Positions 47,782 to 58,078 of a stretch of 64,000 nt of DNA are shown piece after piece. Each line of letters begins with the position of its first letter. The stretch's first letter is position 1. The translations under genes and the position numbers were made by a program. The notes below the pieces were generated by a model. The model saw nothing but the letters and a program-made list of their open reading frames with translations. It had not been told where the DNA came from and did no database searches. Source of the stretch: Rhizobium sp. CCGE531 (GTDB lineage: Bacteria; Pseudomonadota; Alphaproteobacteria; Rhizobiales; Rhizobiaceae); assembly GCF_003627795.1 (NCBI RefSeq), contig NZ_CP032685.1:558001-622000 (forward strand), given 5' to 3'.

Positions 47782-48029
47782 GGCGAGGTCTGCTGAGCGA
47801 ATGCAGTCTCGCCCGAATGAGGCTCATTCGCCGACCGCGTTCACAATACGGTTCTTGCGCACGCGCACTGGCCTCTTCCAAGATGTTCGTGAAGTGCGTC
47901 CGCGTCTCCAGACTTACCGGCTGATGTCGATTTCAACGTCGGTATTGCTCATCAAACTCGTCATGAATTGCAGATTATGGTCTTATGATCTCAACCGTGT
48001 GGAAACGACAAAAACGGAAAGCAACTCTG

Positions 48030-48719
48030 ATGCGACGGCCTCGCATAGCCATAATACTTGATGAGAATACCAGCACCGGCGGAACGCGCTACGAAGCGGC
48101 TAAAGGGTATTTTCGGGCGGTGAGAGACGCGGGAGGGCTTCCTCTCGGCATCCCATATCTGCCCGAAGTCATAGACGTCGTTTTGAATGAGTTCGACGGC
48201 CTGGTGGCTGTGGGCGGCCGATTTGCCTATCCCGACGACTGGTACATCGCTGGGCAGGTCTCCAAAGCCCCGCCGTCCGAACGTTTCGAAGTGGAGAAGG
48301 CAATCGTAGAGGGCTATCTGGAAAGCAATAAACCCATCCTCGGCATATGCGCCGGGATGCAGATGCTCGCATGCTTGAACGGATGCCGCCTCACTTCCGA
48401 TTTGCGTGAGTCGTTTCCGGCTGCGAACGAGCATGACAAGCGAGACCATCTTCATGCCATCGAAATTCTGCCGGGAACGCGGCTGGCGGAGATAATCGGA
48501 GCATCTCGCATCGAAGTGAACACATTCCATCGTGAAGCGATCGTGCAATTGTCACCGGCTGTGACGGCTAGCGCCCTCGCGGAAGACGGAATCGTCGAAG
48601 CTATCGAAGTCGTCTCCAGCTCTTTTGCGATCGGCATTCAATGGCACCAAGAGCTATTTGCCGAACTGGAGCATCCCGGAAACGCATTATTCCGTGGTCT
48701 CGTAGCGGCGGCATCCTAA
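48030..48719 (+). CDS. Class I glutamine-amidotransferase-like hydrolase (peptidase C26)
   Basis: This protein of about 229 residues has the nucleophile elbow GICAGMQML and the His-Glu dyad GIQWHQE of gamma-glutamyl-gamma-aminobutyrate hydrolases (PuuD type). Usual relatives carry GxxRGxQ at the elbow; AGM here is slightly different, so the substrate may differ. The ATG at 48030 gives the family N-terminus RRPRIAII; the frame extends to 47985. It stands alone after the AraC gene. Confidence 0.78.
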   Translation: MRRPRIAIILDENTSTGGTRYEAAKGYFRAVRDAGGLPLGIPYLPEVIDVVLNEFDGLVAVGGRFAYPDDWYIAGQVSKAPPSERFEVEKAIVEGYLESNKPILGICAGMQMLACLNGCRLTSDLRESFPAANEHDKRDHLHAIEILPGTRLAEIIGASRIEVNTFHREAIVQLSPAVTASALAEDGIVEAIEVVSSSFAIGIQWHQELFAELEHPGNALFRGLVAAAS

Positions 48720-48863
48720 GGTCCAGTACGCCGTTCGCCAGTCAGGCCATGCAGCCAATGCCTGACGACGAAATGGGACTGGCCGATGTCGCCAGGGCAT
48801 CCAACACACCGGTCGCGAAGCTTCAAAAGCATCGATTGTCAGCTGAAACTCGCAAAGCGATCG

Positions 48864-49604
48864 TCAAAGGAAACTCGCTTCAAATAGCTCGCGCGCGTAA
48901 GCGTTATGAGTCACGCTGGCCTGTATGTCCGCTTTGGTGAGTTCGTCGACGAACTGGCCGCCCTTCATGATCAGGACCCGGTCGCACATATGGCCGATGA
49001 CTGCGAGATCGTGGCTGACGAGGATATAGGTCAGCGACCGTTCTTCGCGTTGATCGGCGAGCAGATTGAGGATCTCGGCTTGGATCGACACATCGAGCGC
49101 CGATGTCGGCTCGTCCAGCAACAGGATTGGCGGCGACAGGATCAGAGCCCGGGCAATCGCCACGCGCTGGCGCTGACCGCCGGAAAGCTCGTGAGGATAG
49201 CGATTGGCGAAAGCCGTGGGCAAGCCGACCTGCCGTAGCGCCTTTTCCACCTTGGCCCAGACATCGTCATGCCCCATGGCCCGCAGCGGTTCGGCCAGCG
49301 CAGTGCCGATCCGGTGCTTGGGATGAAGCGATCCATAGGGATCCTGAAACACCATCTGCGCATGGCGCAGTTCGTCTCGCGTCCTGATCTTGCCGACGGC
49401 CTTGCCGGCAATTTCGATCGTGCCGGTCCATCCTTTTTCCATTCCGGCGAGGCTGCGCAACACCGTCGATTTGCCGCATCCGGATTCGCCGACAATTCCA
49501 AGCGTCTCGCCGCGGCTGACCTCAAAGCTGACGCCGCGCACGACATGGTTTTGAACCTTGCCAGACGTGAAAACGACATCGAGATCCTGCACCTTGATCA
49601 TCAC
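48864..49604 (-). CDS. Peptide-type ABC transporter ATP-binding protein (DppF-like)
   Basis: This 246-residue ATPase has Walker A GESGCGKS, Q-loop FQDPYGSLHP, signature LSGGQRQR and Walker B LLLDEPT. It lacks the usual oligopeptide C-terminal extension and is rather short for DppF. It ends a five-gene left-pointing importer operon and overlaps the preceding ATPase by 4 bp. The cargo is probably a sugar-acid or oligosaccharide, judging by the facing genes. Confidence 0.87.
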   Translation of the reverse strand: MMIKVQDLDVVFTSGKVQNHVVRGVSFEVSRGETLGIVGESGCGKSTVLRSLAGMEKGWTGTIEIAGKAVGKIRTRDELRHAQMVFQDPYGSLHPKHRIGTALAEPLRAMGHDDVWAKVEKALRQVGLPTAFANRYPHELSGGQRQRVAIARALILSPPILLLDEPTSALDVSIQAEILNLLADQREERSLTYILVSHDLAVIGHMCDRVLIMKGGQFVDELTKADIQASVTHNAYARELFEASFL

Positions 49605-50437
49605 GCGCGCTCCAGTTTTGTCCTATCGAGTACGGCGAGACGGCGTACCGGGTGATGCGGATCGGGCAGGGCAGCCATGAGCCCCCGCGTATAGGGGTGC
49701 TGCGCGTCTTCCAGCCGGGTCAAGGTTTCGACAATGCGGCCGCCATACATGACGATGATGCGCTCGCAGAAGGCCGCGACCATGCGAATGTCATGGCTGA
49801 TGAGCAGAAGGCCGGAATTGTTTTCGCGTACGAGTTCGTCAAGCAGGGTCAGAACATCCTTGCGCACGCTGACATCGAGTGCCGATGTCGGCTCGTCGGC
49901 AATGACGAGCTTCGGCTTTGCCAGCAGCATCATGGCAATCATGACGCGCTGGCCCATGCCGCCGGAAATCTGATGCGGGTAGAGGGCCATGACGCGGTCG
50001 GGATCGGCAATTCGAACCCGTTCGAGCATGGCGCGCGCCACATCCCGGGCAGCGCTGCGGCGGGCGCCGAGATGAAGGCGGGCGGACTCTGCGATCTGCT
50101 TGCCGACCGGTAGGACCGGATTGAGCGAATAGCGTGGATCCTGCATGATCAGCGCAATATCCTTGCCGCGTAGCGCGCCCATCTGCCGCTCCGTTCTGTC
50201 GAGCAGCGCGGCGCCATTCAGTTCAAGACGTTCGGCCGTCACCGCCGCGCTCGGCGGCAGCAGGCGCATGATTGCACGCCCGGTGGTGGATTTTCCGGAG
50301 CCGGATTCGCCGACGATACCGACGCGTTCGCGGCCGACATCGAAGCTGACATCCGAGACGGCCGAAACGGAATTGCGACCGAAGCGGACATTCAGTCCCT
50401 TGATGGAGAGAATGGTGTTGGGATCACGATCTTGCAT
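49601..50437 (-). CDS. Peptide-type ABC transporter ATP-binding protein (DppD-like)
   Basis: This ATPase of about 278 residues has Walker A GESGSGKS, Q-loop MQDPRYSLNPV and Walker B VIADEPTSALD. The signature reads ISGGMGQR. It pairs with the DppF-like subunit. The frame is open to 50467, but ATG 50437 starts the normal domain (MQDRDPNTIL) and overlaps the permease gene by 14 bp, typical of this operon type. Confidence 0.86.
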   Translation of the reverse strand: MQDRDPNTILSIKGLNVRFGRNSVSAVSDVSFDVGRERVGIVGESGSGKSTTGRAIMRLLPPSAAVTAERLELNGAALLDRTERQMGALRGKDIALIMQDPRYSLNPVLPVGKQIAESARLHLGARRSAARDVARAMLERVRIADPDRVMALYPHQISGGMGQRVMIAMMLLAKPKLVIADEPTSALDVSVRKDVLTLLDELVRENNSGLLLISHDIRMVAAFCERIIVMYGGRIVETLTRLEDAQHPYTRGLMAALPDPHHPVRRLAVLDRTKLERA

Positions 50438-51326
50438 GGCGAGGATCCAGAATATCGCGCAGCGCATCGCCGGCGATGTTGAAGGCTAGGCTTGCCAGAA
50501 GGATGGCAATGCCGGGCATGACTGCGACCCACCAGAAATCGAGCATGTATTTGCGGCCGCTGGAGATCATCGCGCCCCATTCGGGCGCGGGCGGCTGCGC
50601 TCCCAGCCCGAGAAATCCGAGCGAGGCGGCCGTCAGAATGATGCCGGCCATATTGAGCGTCACGCGTACGATCACCGAGGGAATACACATCGGCGCGATA
50701 TAGAAGAACAGAATGCGCAGCTTGGAAGCGCCATAGAGCTGCGCGGCGGCAACATAGTCGGCATTTCGGACCACGAGCGCTTCCGCGCGCGCCAGCCGCG
50801 CGATCGGCGGCCATGCGGTCAATGAAATCGCGATGATGGCGGTGTTAAGCCCAGCTCCCAGTGCGGCGGCGAAGGCGAGAGCGAGGATAAGCGAAGGGAA
50901 AGACAGCACGATATCCGTCGCGCGCATCAGGAAAGCGTCGATACGGCCACCGAAGAAGCCGGAAATGACACCGATCAGAAGGCCGATCGGTCCGACGATA
51001 ACGGAAATCGACAACACCGTTTGAATGGTAATGCGAGTGCCGAAGATCAATCGGCTGAGAATATCGCGACCAAATTCATCCGTTCCGGCCAGATGCGCGA
51101 GGCTGGGCGGCTTCAGCGCCTCGGAAAGCTGCTGCACGTTCGGATCGTATGGCGCCAGCAGCGGCGCGAAGATTGCAATCAGGCAGAAGAGGGCGAGAAC
51201 GACGAAGCCGGCAAGCCCGAGTGGCTCGTGGCCGAGCTTGCTGCCTGCGCGCTTCAGTGATGTACCCATGCGGGTGAGGATGCCCGGCGGGCGAACATCC
51301 GCTTCCGTTTGGACGGCGTCGGTCAT
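50424..51326 (-). CDS. Peptide-type ABC transporter permease (DppC-like)
   Basis: This 300-residue membrane protein has the DppC-type N-terminal domain, PSLAHLAGTDEFGRDILSRL and the EAA-loop segment AAQLYGASKLRILFFYIAPM. About five or six helices are visible. It overlaps the preceding permease by 4 bp and the ATPase by 14 bp, so the complex is made from one transcript. Confidence 0.88.
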   Translation of the reverse strand: MTDAVQTEADVRPPGILTRMGTSLKRAGSKLGHEPLGLAGFVVLALFCLIAIFAPLLAPYDPNVQQLSEALKPPSLAHLAGTDEFGRDILSRLIFGTRITIQTVLSISVIVGPIGLLIGVISGFFGGRIDAFLMRATDIVLSFPSLILALAFAAALGAGLNTAIIAISLTAWPPIARLARAEALVVRNADYVAAAQLYGASKLRILFFYIAPMCIPSVIVRVTLNMAGIILTAASLGFLGLGAQPPAPEWGAMISSGRKYMLDFWWVAVMPGIAILLASLAFNIAGDALRDILDPRHARS

Positions 51327-52351
51327 CGGCTTGCCTCCCTGGTGCGCGGGTCGAATACGGCATAGGCGATATCCGCAAGGAAATTCAGAAGCATAAAGGA
51401 AAAACCGACGACGATGGTTGCAGCCAGGATGGCGTTCATGTCACCGATCATCAGGGCATTGGTCATGTACTGCCCGATGCCGGGCCAGGAAAAGACGATC
51501 TCCGTGACCACGGCGCCCTCCAGAAGACCGCCGTAAGAGATGGCGAGAACGGTAATGAGCTGGACGGCTATGTTCGGCAGAACATGGCCGATGACGGTCT
51601 GGACCGGGCTCGCCCCCTTGGCGCGCGCGGCGATCACATAGTCCTGGCTCAATTGCTCCAGCGTGAAGCTGCGTGTCATGCGCGTGATATAGGCGACCGC
51701 CGCATAGGCCAGAATGCTGGCCGGCAGGATGATATGGGCCAAGGCGTTCCAGAAGATGTCTGTTTCGCCCGCCAGCAGGCTGTCTATCAGGAGCAGGCCC
51801 GTCTTTGACGGGACGATACCCTCGTAATAGACGTCGACCCGGCCCGGTCCGCCAACCCAGTTCAGGCCTGCATAGAAGACGACAAGTCCAACGATGCCGA
51901 ACCAGAAAACGGGGATGGAATGGCCGACAAGGGCAATGATGCGTGCGATCTTGTCGATCAGGCTGTCGCGGAAGAGAGCCGCGACGAGACCGAGCGGCAC
52001 ACCGACGAAGGTCGAAATGATGACGGCGAAGGTGGCAAGTTCGAACGTTGCCGGAAAGGCCTGAGCCAGGTCAGAGGAGACCGGATTGCCCGTCAGGATC
52101 GCCGTTCCGAAATCACCATGAGCCAGCCCCTTCAAATAGATGAAAAACTGCTGGTAGATCGGCAAGTCCAGGCCGAGCCGCTGGCGCATCGCCGCGTAGG
52201 CTGATGGATCCGCCAGTTCGCCAACGATGGCGCCAACCGGATCGGCCGGCAGGACGCGCCCGATGACGAAAGTGACGCAAAGGAGGATGAACAGGCTGAT
52301 GATCAAATGCGCGATACGGCGTCCGAACTCAGCGGCGGATAGTTCCTTCAT
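51323..52351 (-). CDS. Peptide-type ABC transporter permease (DppB-like)
   Basis: This 342-residue DppB-type permease has the N-terminal helix (LIISLFILLCVTFVIGRVLP), YQQFFIYLKGLAHGDFGTAI and the EAA loop VIAARAKGASPVQTVIGHVL. Six helices are expected. It starts 27 bp after the binding protein gene. Its partner is the DppC-like protein. Confidence 0.88.
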   Translation of the reverse strand: MKELSAAEFGRRIAHLIISLFILLCVTFVIGRVLPADPVGAIVGELADPSAYAAMRQRLGLDLPIYQQFFIYLKGLAHGDFGTAILTGNPVSSDLAQAFPATFELATFAVIISTFVGVPLGLVAALFRDSLIDKIARIIALVGHSIPVFWFGIVGLVVFYAGLNWVGGPGRVDVYYEGIVPSKTGLLLIDSLLAGETDIFWNALAHIILPASILAYAAVAYITRMTRSFTLEQLSQDYVIAARAKGASPVQTVIGHVLPNIAVQLITVLAISYGGLLEGAVVTEIVFSWPGIGQYMTNALMIGDMNAILAATIVVGFSFMLLNFLADIAYAVFDPRTREASR

Positions 52352-52378
52352 GGTCGCTGCCTTCGATAATTGCGCGGC

Positions 52379-53965
52379 TTAGTCCTTGGTCACGGTCTCA
52401 AGCCGCGTCATCTGGTTGGGATGCCCGACATAGCCCTTGACCTTGCCCGACAACACGATCGGTTCGAACCGTTCGAAAAGAGGCAGAAGTGCCGGCTTCA
52501 GATCGACGAACATTTTCTGCATCTGCGCATAAAGTTCGCCGCGCTTCTGGGCGTCGACTTCCACGGACGTCTTTGCATAAAGTGCGTTCAATTCCGGAAT
52601 GTCCCAGGCCGAGCGCCAGGCAAAATTGCCGGCGTTGTTGGCTTCCAGCCGGTTGTCGGGATTGTTGGAGAAATCGTCCATGGAGCCGAGAACGTTCGGC
52701 ATCAGGGCGCTGGTCTGCGGAATGAGGAGATCGAAGTTGCGTGCGCGGTGCGCTGCGATAATTTCGGAGCCGTTACCCTGCTGGATATCGACCTTGATGC
52801 CGATCTGGCCGAGCGACGCCTGGATGGCGGTGGCAAGATCGATGCGCGGCGTCTGCGCAATCGTCTTCAGCGTCAGCGAAAATCCGTCCTTGAAGCCTGC
52901 CTCTGCCAGAAGCTGCTTTGCCTTGTCGATATCGAGATGCCAATCGGGATTCGGTATCGCATTGGCGAAATTCTCCGGAACGGGAACGTTGCGCGCCCGT
53001 CCGTACGGACCCATGATGGTCTTTTCAATGCCCTTGTAGTCGATGCCGTAGGCGATCGCTTCGCGCACCTTCGGGTTGGCGAGATATTGGTTGCCCGCAT
53101 TCATCGCCAGCACGTAGAAGCCGCCTGTCGGCACGCGCTGGATGACGAAATCGCTCTTGCCTTCGAAAGTCTCGAGATCCGACTTGGTCAATGCGTTGCC
53201 GATGTCGATATCGCCACGCTGCAGCATCAATCGCTCGACCTGGCTTTCCGGCACGTGGCGAATGATCACGCGGCGCATCTTGGGCTGGCCGCCGACATAG
53301 TTCTTGTTGGCATCCAGGAGAACGATCTCGTTCGGGGTCCATTTGTTGAGCGTGAATGGCCCGGAGCCGGCCGAATGCGTTCTCAGCCAAGCATTGCCAT
53401 AATCGTTGTCAGATATGTGCTTTTGCACCTCGACGCTGTCGACGACGCTCGAAACGCCGACCGCCAGGCGATAGAGCAGGCCTTCCGCCGTCGTCTGGTC
53501 AGTCAAATCGATCTTTAGCGTTTTGGCGTCGATCGCATGCATATGCGCGGCAATGTTATCGCCGTTATAACCAAGCCGCTTGAAGTAGGAGGCACCCGAC
53601 TGATTGAGCTTCAGCAGTCGTGTGAGCGAGAAGATGACGTCATCGGCCGTGACCGGGTTGCCGGAAGCGAATTTGGCATCCCGCAATTTCAGTGTCAGCG
53701 ACTTTCCGTCGTCCGTCCAGCTCTCGGCGAGCTGCGGGACGATTTTGCCGTCCGCCGTCGTGGCAACAAGCCGGTCGTAAAGATTGGCCAGGATTTCGAG
53801 CGCCTTCGGCTCGGTCGCCTGCTGCGGGTCGAGCGACAGCACCTGCGCGAGCGATGTGCCGATCACCAGCTGATCCTTCGGAGTGGCCGCGTAGAGCTGT
53901 GGAGCGGCGAGTGTCAATGCGCCTATCGCAATGCCGACGAATGCGGATCTCGAAAAGTGCTTCAT
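52379..53965 (-). CDS. Peptide-type ABC transporter substrate-binding protein
   Basis: This 528-residue periplasmic protein has a signal peptide (cut near LYAA, about residue 27) and the SBP_bac_5 fold: LDPQQATEPKALEILANLYD, AESWTDDGKSLTLKLRDAKF and TADDVIFSLTRL. Such proteins bind oligopeptides, but also glycosides and sugar acids. GGAGGAG precedes the ATG. It heads the operon and faces the GntR gene across a 130-bp gap holding an ATGTCGT direct repeat, a likely control site. Confidence 0.86.
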   Translation of the reverse strand: MKHFSRSAFVGIAIGALTLAAPQLYAATPKDQLVIGTSLAQVLSLDPQQATEPKALEILANLYDRLVATTADGKIVPQLAESWTDDGKSLTLKLRDAKFASGNPVTADDVIFSLTRLLKLNQSGASYFKRLGYNGDNIAAHMHAIDAKTLKIDLTDQTTAEGLLYRLAVGVSSVVDSVEVQKHISDNDYGNAWLRTHSAGSGPFTLNKWTPNEIVLLDANKNYVGGQPKMRRVIIRHVPESQVERLMLQRGDIDIGNALTKSDLETFEGKSDFVIQRVPTGGFYVLAMNAGNQYLANPKVREAIAYGIDYKGIEKTIMGPYGRARNVPVPENFANAIPNPDWHLDIDKAKQLLAEAGFKDGFSLTLKTIAQTPRIDLATAIQASLGQIGIKVDIQQGNGSEIIAAHRARNFDLLIPQTSALMPNVLGSMDDFSNNPDNRLEANNAGNFAWRSAWDIPELNALYAKTSVEVDAQKRGELYAQMQKMFVDLKPALLPLFERFEPIVLSGKVKGYVGHPNQMTRLETVTKD

Positions 53966-54000
53966 TATGACTCCTCCTTAGATTACTATAAATACGTATT

Positions 54001-54018
54001 ATGTCGTCAGTATGTCGT
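54001..54018. promoter_or_regulatory. Direct repeat ATGTCGT x2, possible GntR site
   Basis: ATGTCGT occurs twice, 11 bp apart (54001-54007 and 54012-54018), between divergent importer and GntR genes. Half-sites resemble the palindrome at 54840-54853 (ATGTCAT). It may be bound by the neighbouring GntR protein. Confidence 0.45.
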
Positions 54019-54095
54019 ATTATGATTATCGAAGATCGGTAGGGTTGGCAAGCCCGCGCGGATCAATTGGCGGCAACCAGATTGGGGATCTAGGA

Positions 54096-54812
54096 ATGAC
54101 GACGATGAGCAGAGGTCGGCAAAGACTGGCGCAGCAGGTGATCGATCAACTGCGGGCGCAGATCGAAACGGGCAAGCTGCAGGTGGGGGATCAACTGCCG
54201 ACGGAGCCGCAGCTGGAGGCGACATTTGGTGTCAGCCGCACCGTCGTGCGTGAAGCGATTGCCGATCTGCGCGCTGCCGGGCTCGTCAAGCCAATCCAGG
54301 GCAAGGGGGTCTTCGTTGCGGAACTGACGGCGCGCGGCGGACTGACGCTGACACCGGTTGAGATCAAAAGTATCCCGGAAACCCTTGAATTGTTGGAGTT
54401 TCGCATGGCGGCAGAGGGGGAGGCGGCGGCGATTGCCGCTTATCGAAGAACTGCCGGGCAGGAGGCGGCAATTGCCGCGGCCAATCGAAGGATGGCGATG
54501 CTGATCGATCAGGGGCTGCCGACGGTCGAGGCGGATTATGAATTCCATATGGCCATAGCCGCAGCCACAAACAATCGATTCTATGTCGACGTACTCAGGC
54601 ATTTCGGTGCCCGCACAATCCCGCGCGGCCAGTTCCCAACGCTGCCGGAAGCCAATGATCGTGCTTACCTGGAGAAGGTTTATGCCGAACACGTCGAGAT
54701 CCTCTCGGCCATTGCAGATCAGGATCCCGAGCGCGCTCGCCAGGCGATGCGAGCGCATATGATGGCTAGTCAGCGGCGCTATCGCGTCCTCGCCGACCAG
54801 CAACAGCAATAG
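54096..54812 (+). CDS. GntR-family (FadR-type) regulator
   Basis: This protein of about 238 residues has an N-terminal winged helix (QVIDQLRAQIETGKLQVGDQ, LEATFGVSRTVVREAIADLR) and an FCD helical effector domain with metal-ligand pattern FHMAIAAATNN and HVEILSAI. This subgroup controls sugar-acid and uronate genes. The frame is open to 54012, inside the operator-like repeat. ATG 54096 (or 54105), behind GGGGA, is the likely start. It is divergent from the importer and upstream of the mannonate dehydratase gene. Confidence 0.85.
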   Translation: MTTMSRGRQRLAQQVIDQLRAQIETGKLQVGDQLPTEPQLEATFGVSRTVVREAIADLRAAGLVKPIQGKGVFVAELTARGGLTLTPVEIKSIPETLELLEFRMAAEGEAAAIAAYRRTAGQEAAIAAANRRMAMLIDQGLPTVEADYEFHMAIAAATNNRFYVDVLRHFGARTIPRGQFPTLPEANDRAYLEKVYAEHVEILSAIADQDPERARQAMRAHMMASQRRYRVLADQQQQ

Positions 54813-54839
54813 GGCTCGACTCCTCTCAAAATTCATATT

Positions 54840-54853
54840 ATGTCATATGACAT
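54840..54853. promoter_or_regulatory. GntR-type operator ATGTCATATGACAT
   Basis: A perfect 14-bp palindrome with the GT-N6-AC spacing common for FadR-subgroup sites lies between the GntR gene and the mannonate dehydratase gene, 21 bp before the latter's start. Confidence 0.65.
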
Positions 54854-54874
54854 CATGGAATCGAACGGGAGACA

Positions 54875-56796
<1,922 letters not shown>

Positions 56797-56857
56797 CGAT
56801 AGCCAGGACTTGAGCGATCGTTTGCGATAACGAAGATCCATATTGGAGGGGAGACGC

Positions 56858-58030
56858 GTGACACAGATATCCTTTGGACTTGCAGCATCGGTGCTGGCAA
56901 TGGCGGCGATGCTTTCAGGTGCCGGTACCGCTTCTGCAAGGACATTCGTTTATGTTTCGGCAGCAACGGCCGGAGCGATCGACACTTACAGCATGGACGA
57001 GAAGACCGGCGCGCTCCTGCAGGTTTCGACCTTCAATGCGGGCAAAATGGTCATGCCGATGACTGTCAGCGCCGATAAGAAGCACCTCTATGCCGTTATC
57101 CGTTCGCAGCCATATCGCGTGCTGACGCTGGCGATCGATCCTGCGACCGGCAAACTCAGCCAGGAAGCCGTCGCGGCCTTGCCCGACAGCATGCCTTATG
57201 TTTCCACCGATCCGTCGGGTCGTTTGCTGTTCGCCGCGTCTTATGGCGGCAACAAGATCGCCGTGCTGCCGATCGGCAGGGATGGGCTTGTGACCGATGG
57301 CGCACGGCAGATGATCCTCACCGGCCGCAATGCGCACTCGATCGTAAGCGACCGGACCGGCGGCTATGTCTTCGCGACCAATCTCGGTTCCGATGCCGTG
57401 CTGCAATTCGTGCTCGATCCTGAGACTGGCATGCTGGAGGCGAACGATCCGGCGAAGGTCGCGACCAAGCCGGGCTTCGGCCCGCGCCACATCATTGTTT
57501 CGCCGGATAACAAATCCGTCTACATTCTGACGGAATTGACGGGCCACGTCATCCACTACGCCCTCGATGCCGCCAAAGGCACGTTGAGCGAAGTCGAAAG
57601 CGTGAAATCCGTTCCCGATGATGCCGGACTTTTTCCGGGCATTGCCCCGCCGGCTCCGGCAGCGTTCAATGCGACCGCACCGGTTGCAACTCCGGCCGAT
57701 GACGGCAAGCCGAAGGTATGGGCTGCCGATATCGGCATCACGCCGAATGGCAAGTTCCTCTATACGACCGAGCGGACCACCAGCAGGATCGCGCTCTTTC
57801 AAGTGGCTGCAGGCGATGGAAAGCTTACCTACGTCACGAATTATCCAACCGAACAGCAGCCCCGCGGCATTCGCATCGATCCATCGGGCCGCTTCCTTGT
57901 CGCCTCCGGCGAGAAGTCCGACAGGCTGGCGGTCTATGCCATCGATCAGGCAAGCGGCGCGCTTACGCCGGCCGGTCGATATCCGGTCGATGCCGGTGCC
58001 AACTGGATCGAGATCGTGACATTACCATAG
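56858..58030 (+). CDS. Secreted beta-propeller lactonase
   Basis: This protein of about 390 residues has a signal peptide (VTQISFGLAASVLAMAAMLS to about ASA) and the 6-phosphogluconolactonase (YbhE, lactonase PF10282) seven-bladed fold: SMPYVSTDPSGRLLFAASYG, FGPRHIIVSPDNKSVYILTE and LFPGIAPP, with repeated blades. A periplasmic location is unusual for 6-phosphogluconolactonase, so it probably opens a sugar-acid lactone before uptake. The GTG at 56858, behind GGAGGGGAG, is preferred over the TTG at 56843. Confidence 0.83.
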   Translation: MTQISFGLAASVLAMAAMLSGAGTASARTFVYVSAATAGAIDTYSMDEKTGALLQVSTFNAGKMVMPMTVSADKKHLYAVIRSQPYRVLTLAIDPATGKLSQEAVAALPDSMPYVSTDPSGRLLFAASYGGNKIAVLPIGRDGLVTDGARQMILTGRNAHSIVSDRTGGYVFATNLGSDAVLQFVLDPETGMLEANDPAKVATKPGFGPRHIIVSPDNKSVYILTELTGHVIHYALDAAKGTLSEVESVKSVPDDAGLFPGIAPPAPAAFNATAPVATPADDGKPKVWAADIGITPNGKFLYTTERTTSRIALFQVAAGDGKLTYVTNYPTEQQPRGIRIDPSGRFLVASGEKSDRLAVYAIDQASGALTPAGRYPVDAGANWIEIVTLP

Positions 58031-58047
58031 GGTGCAAGCCCTATGAC

Positions 58048-58078
58048 GCCAAGGCCGGATCCATTATCCGGCCTTGGC
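58048..58078. terminator. Bidirectional hairpin between lactonase and GGDEF-EAL genes
   Basis: A perfect 13-bp stem (58048-58060 with 58066-58078, five-base loop) lies between convergent genes and overlaps the last codons of the left-pointing one. No U tract is seen. Confidence 0.6.
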
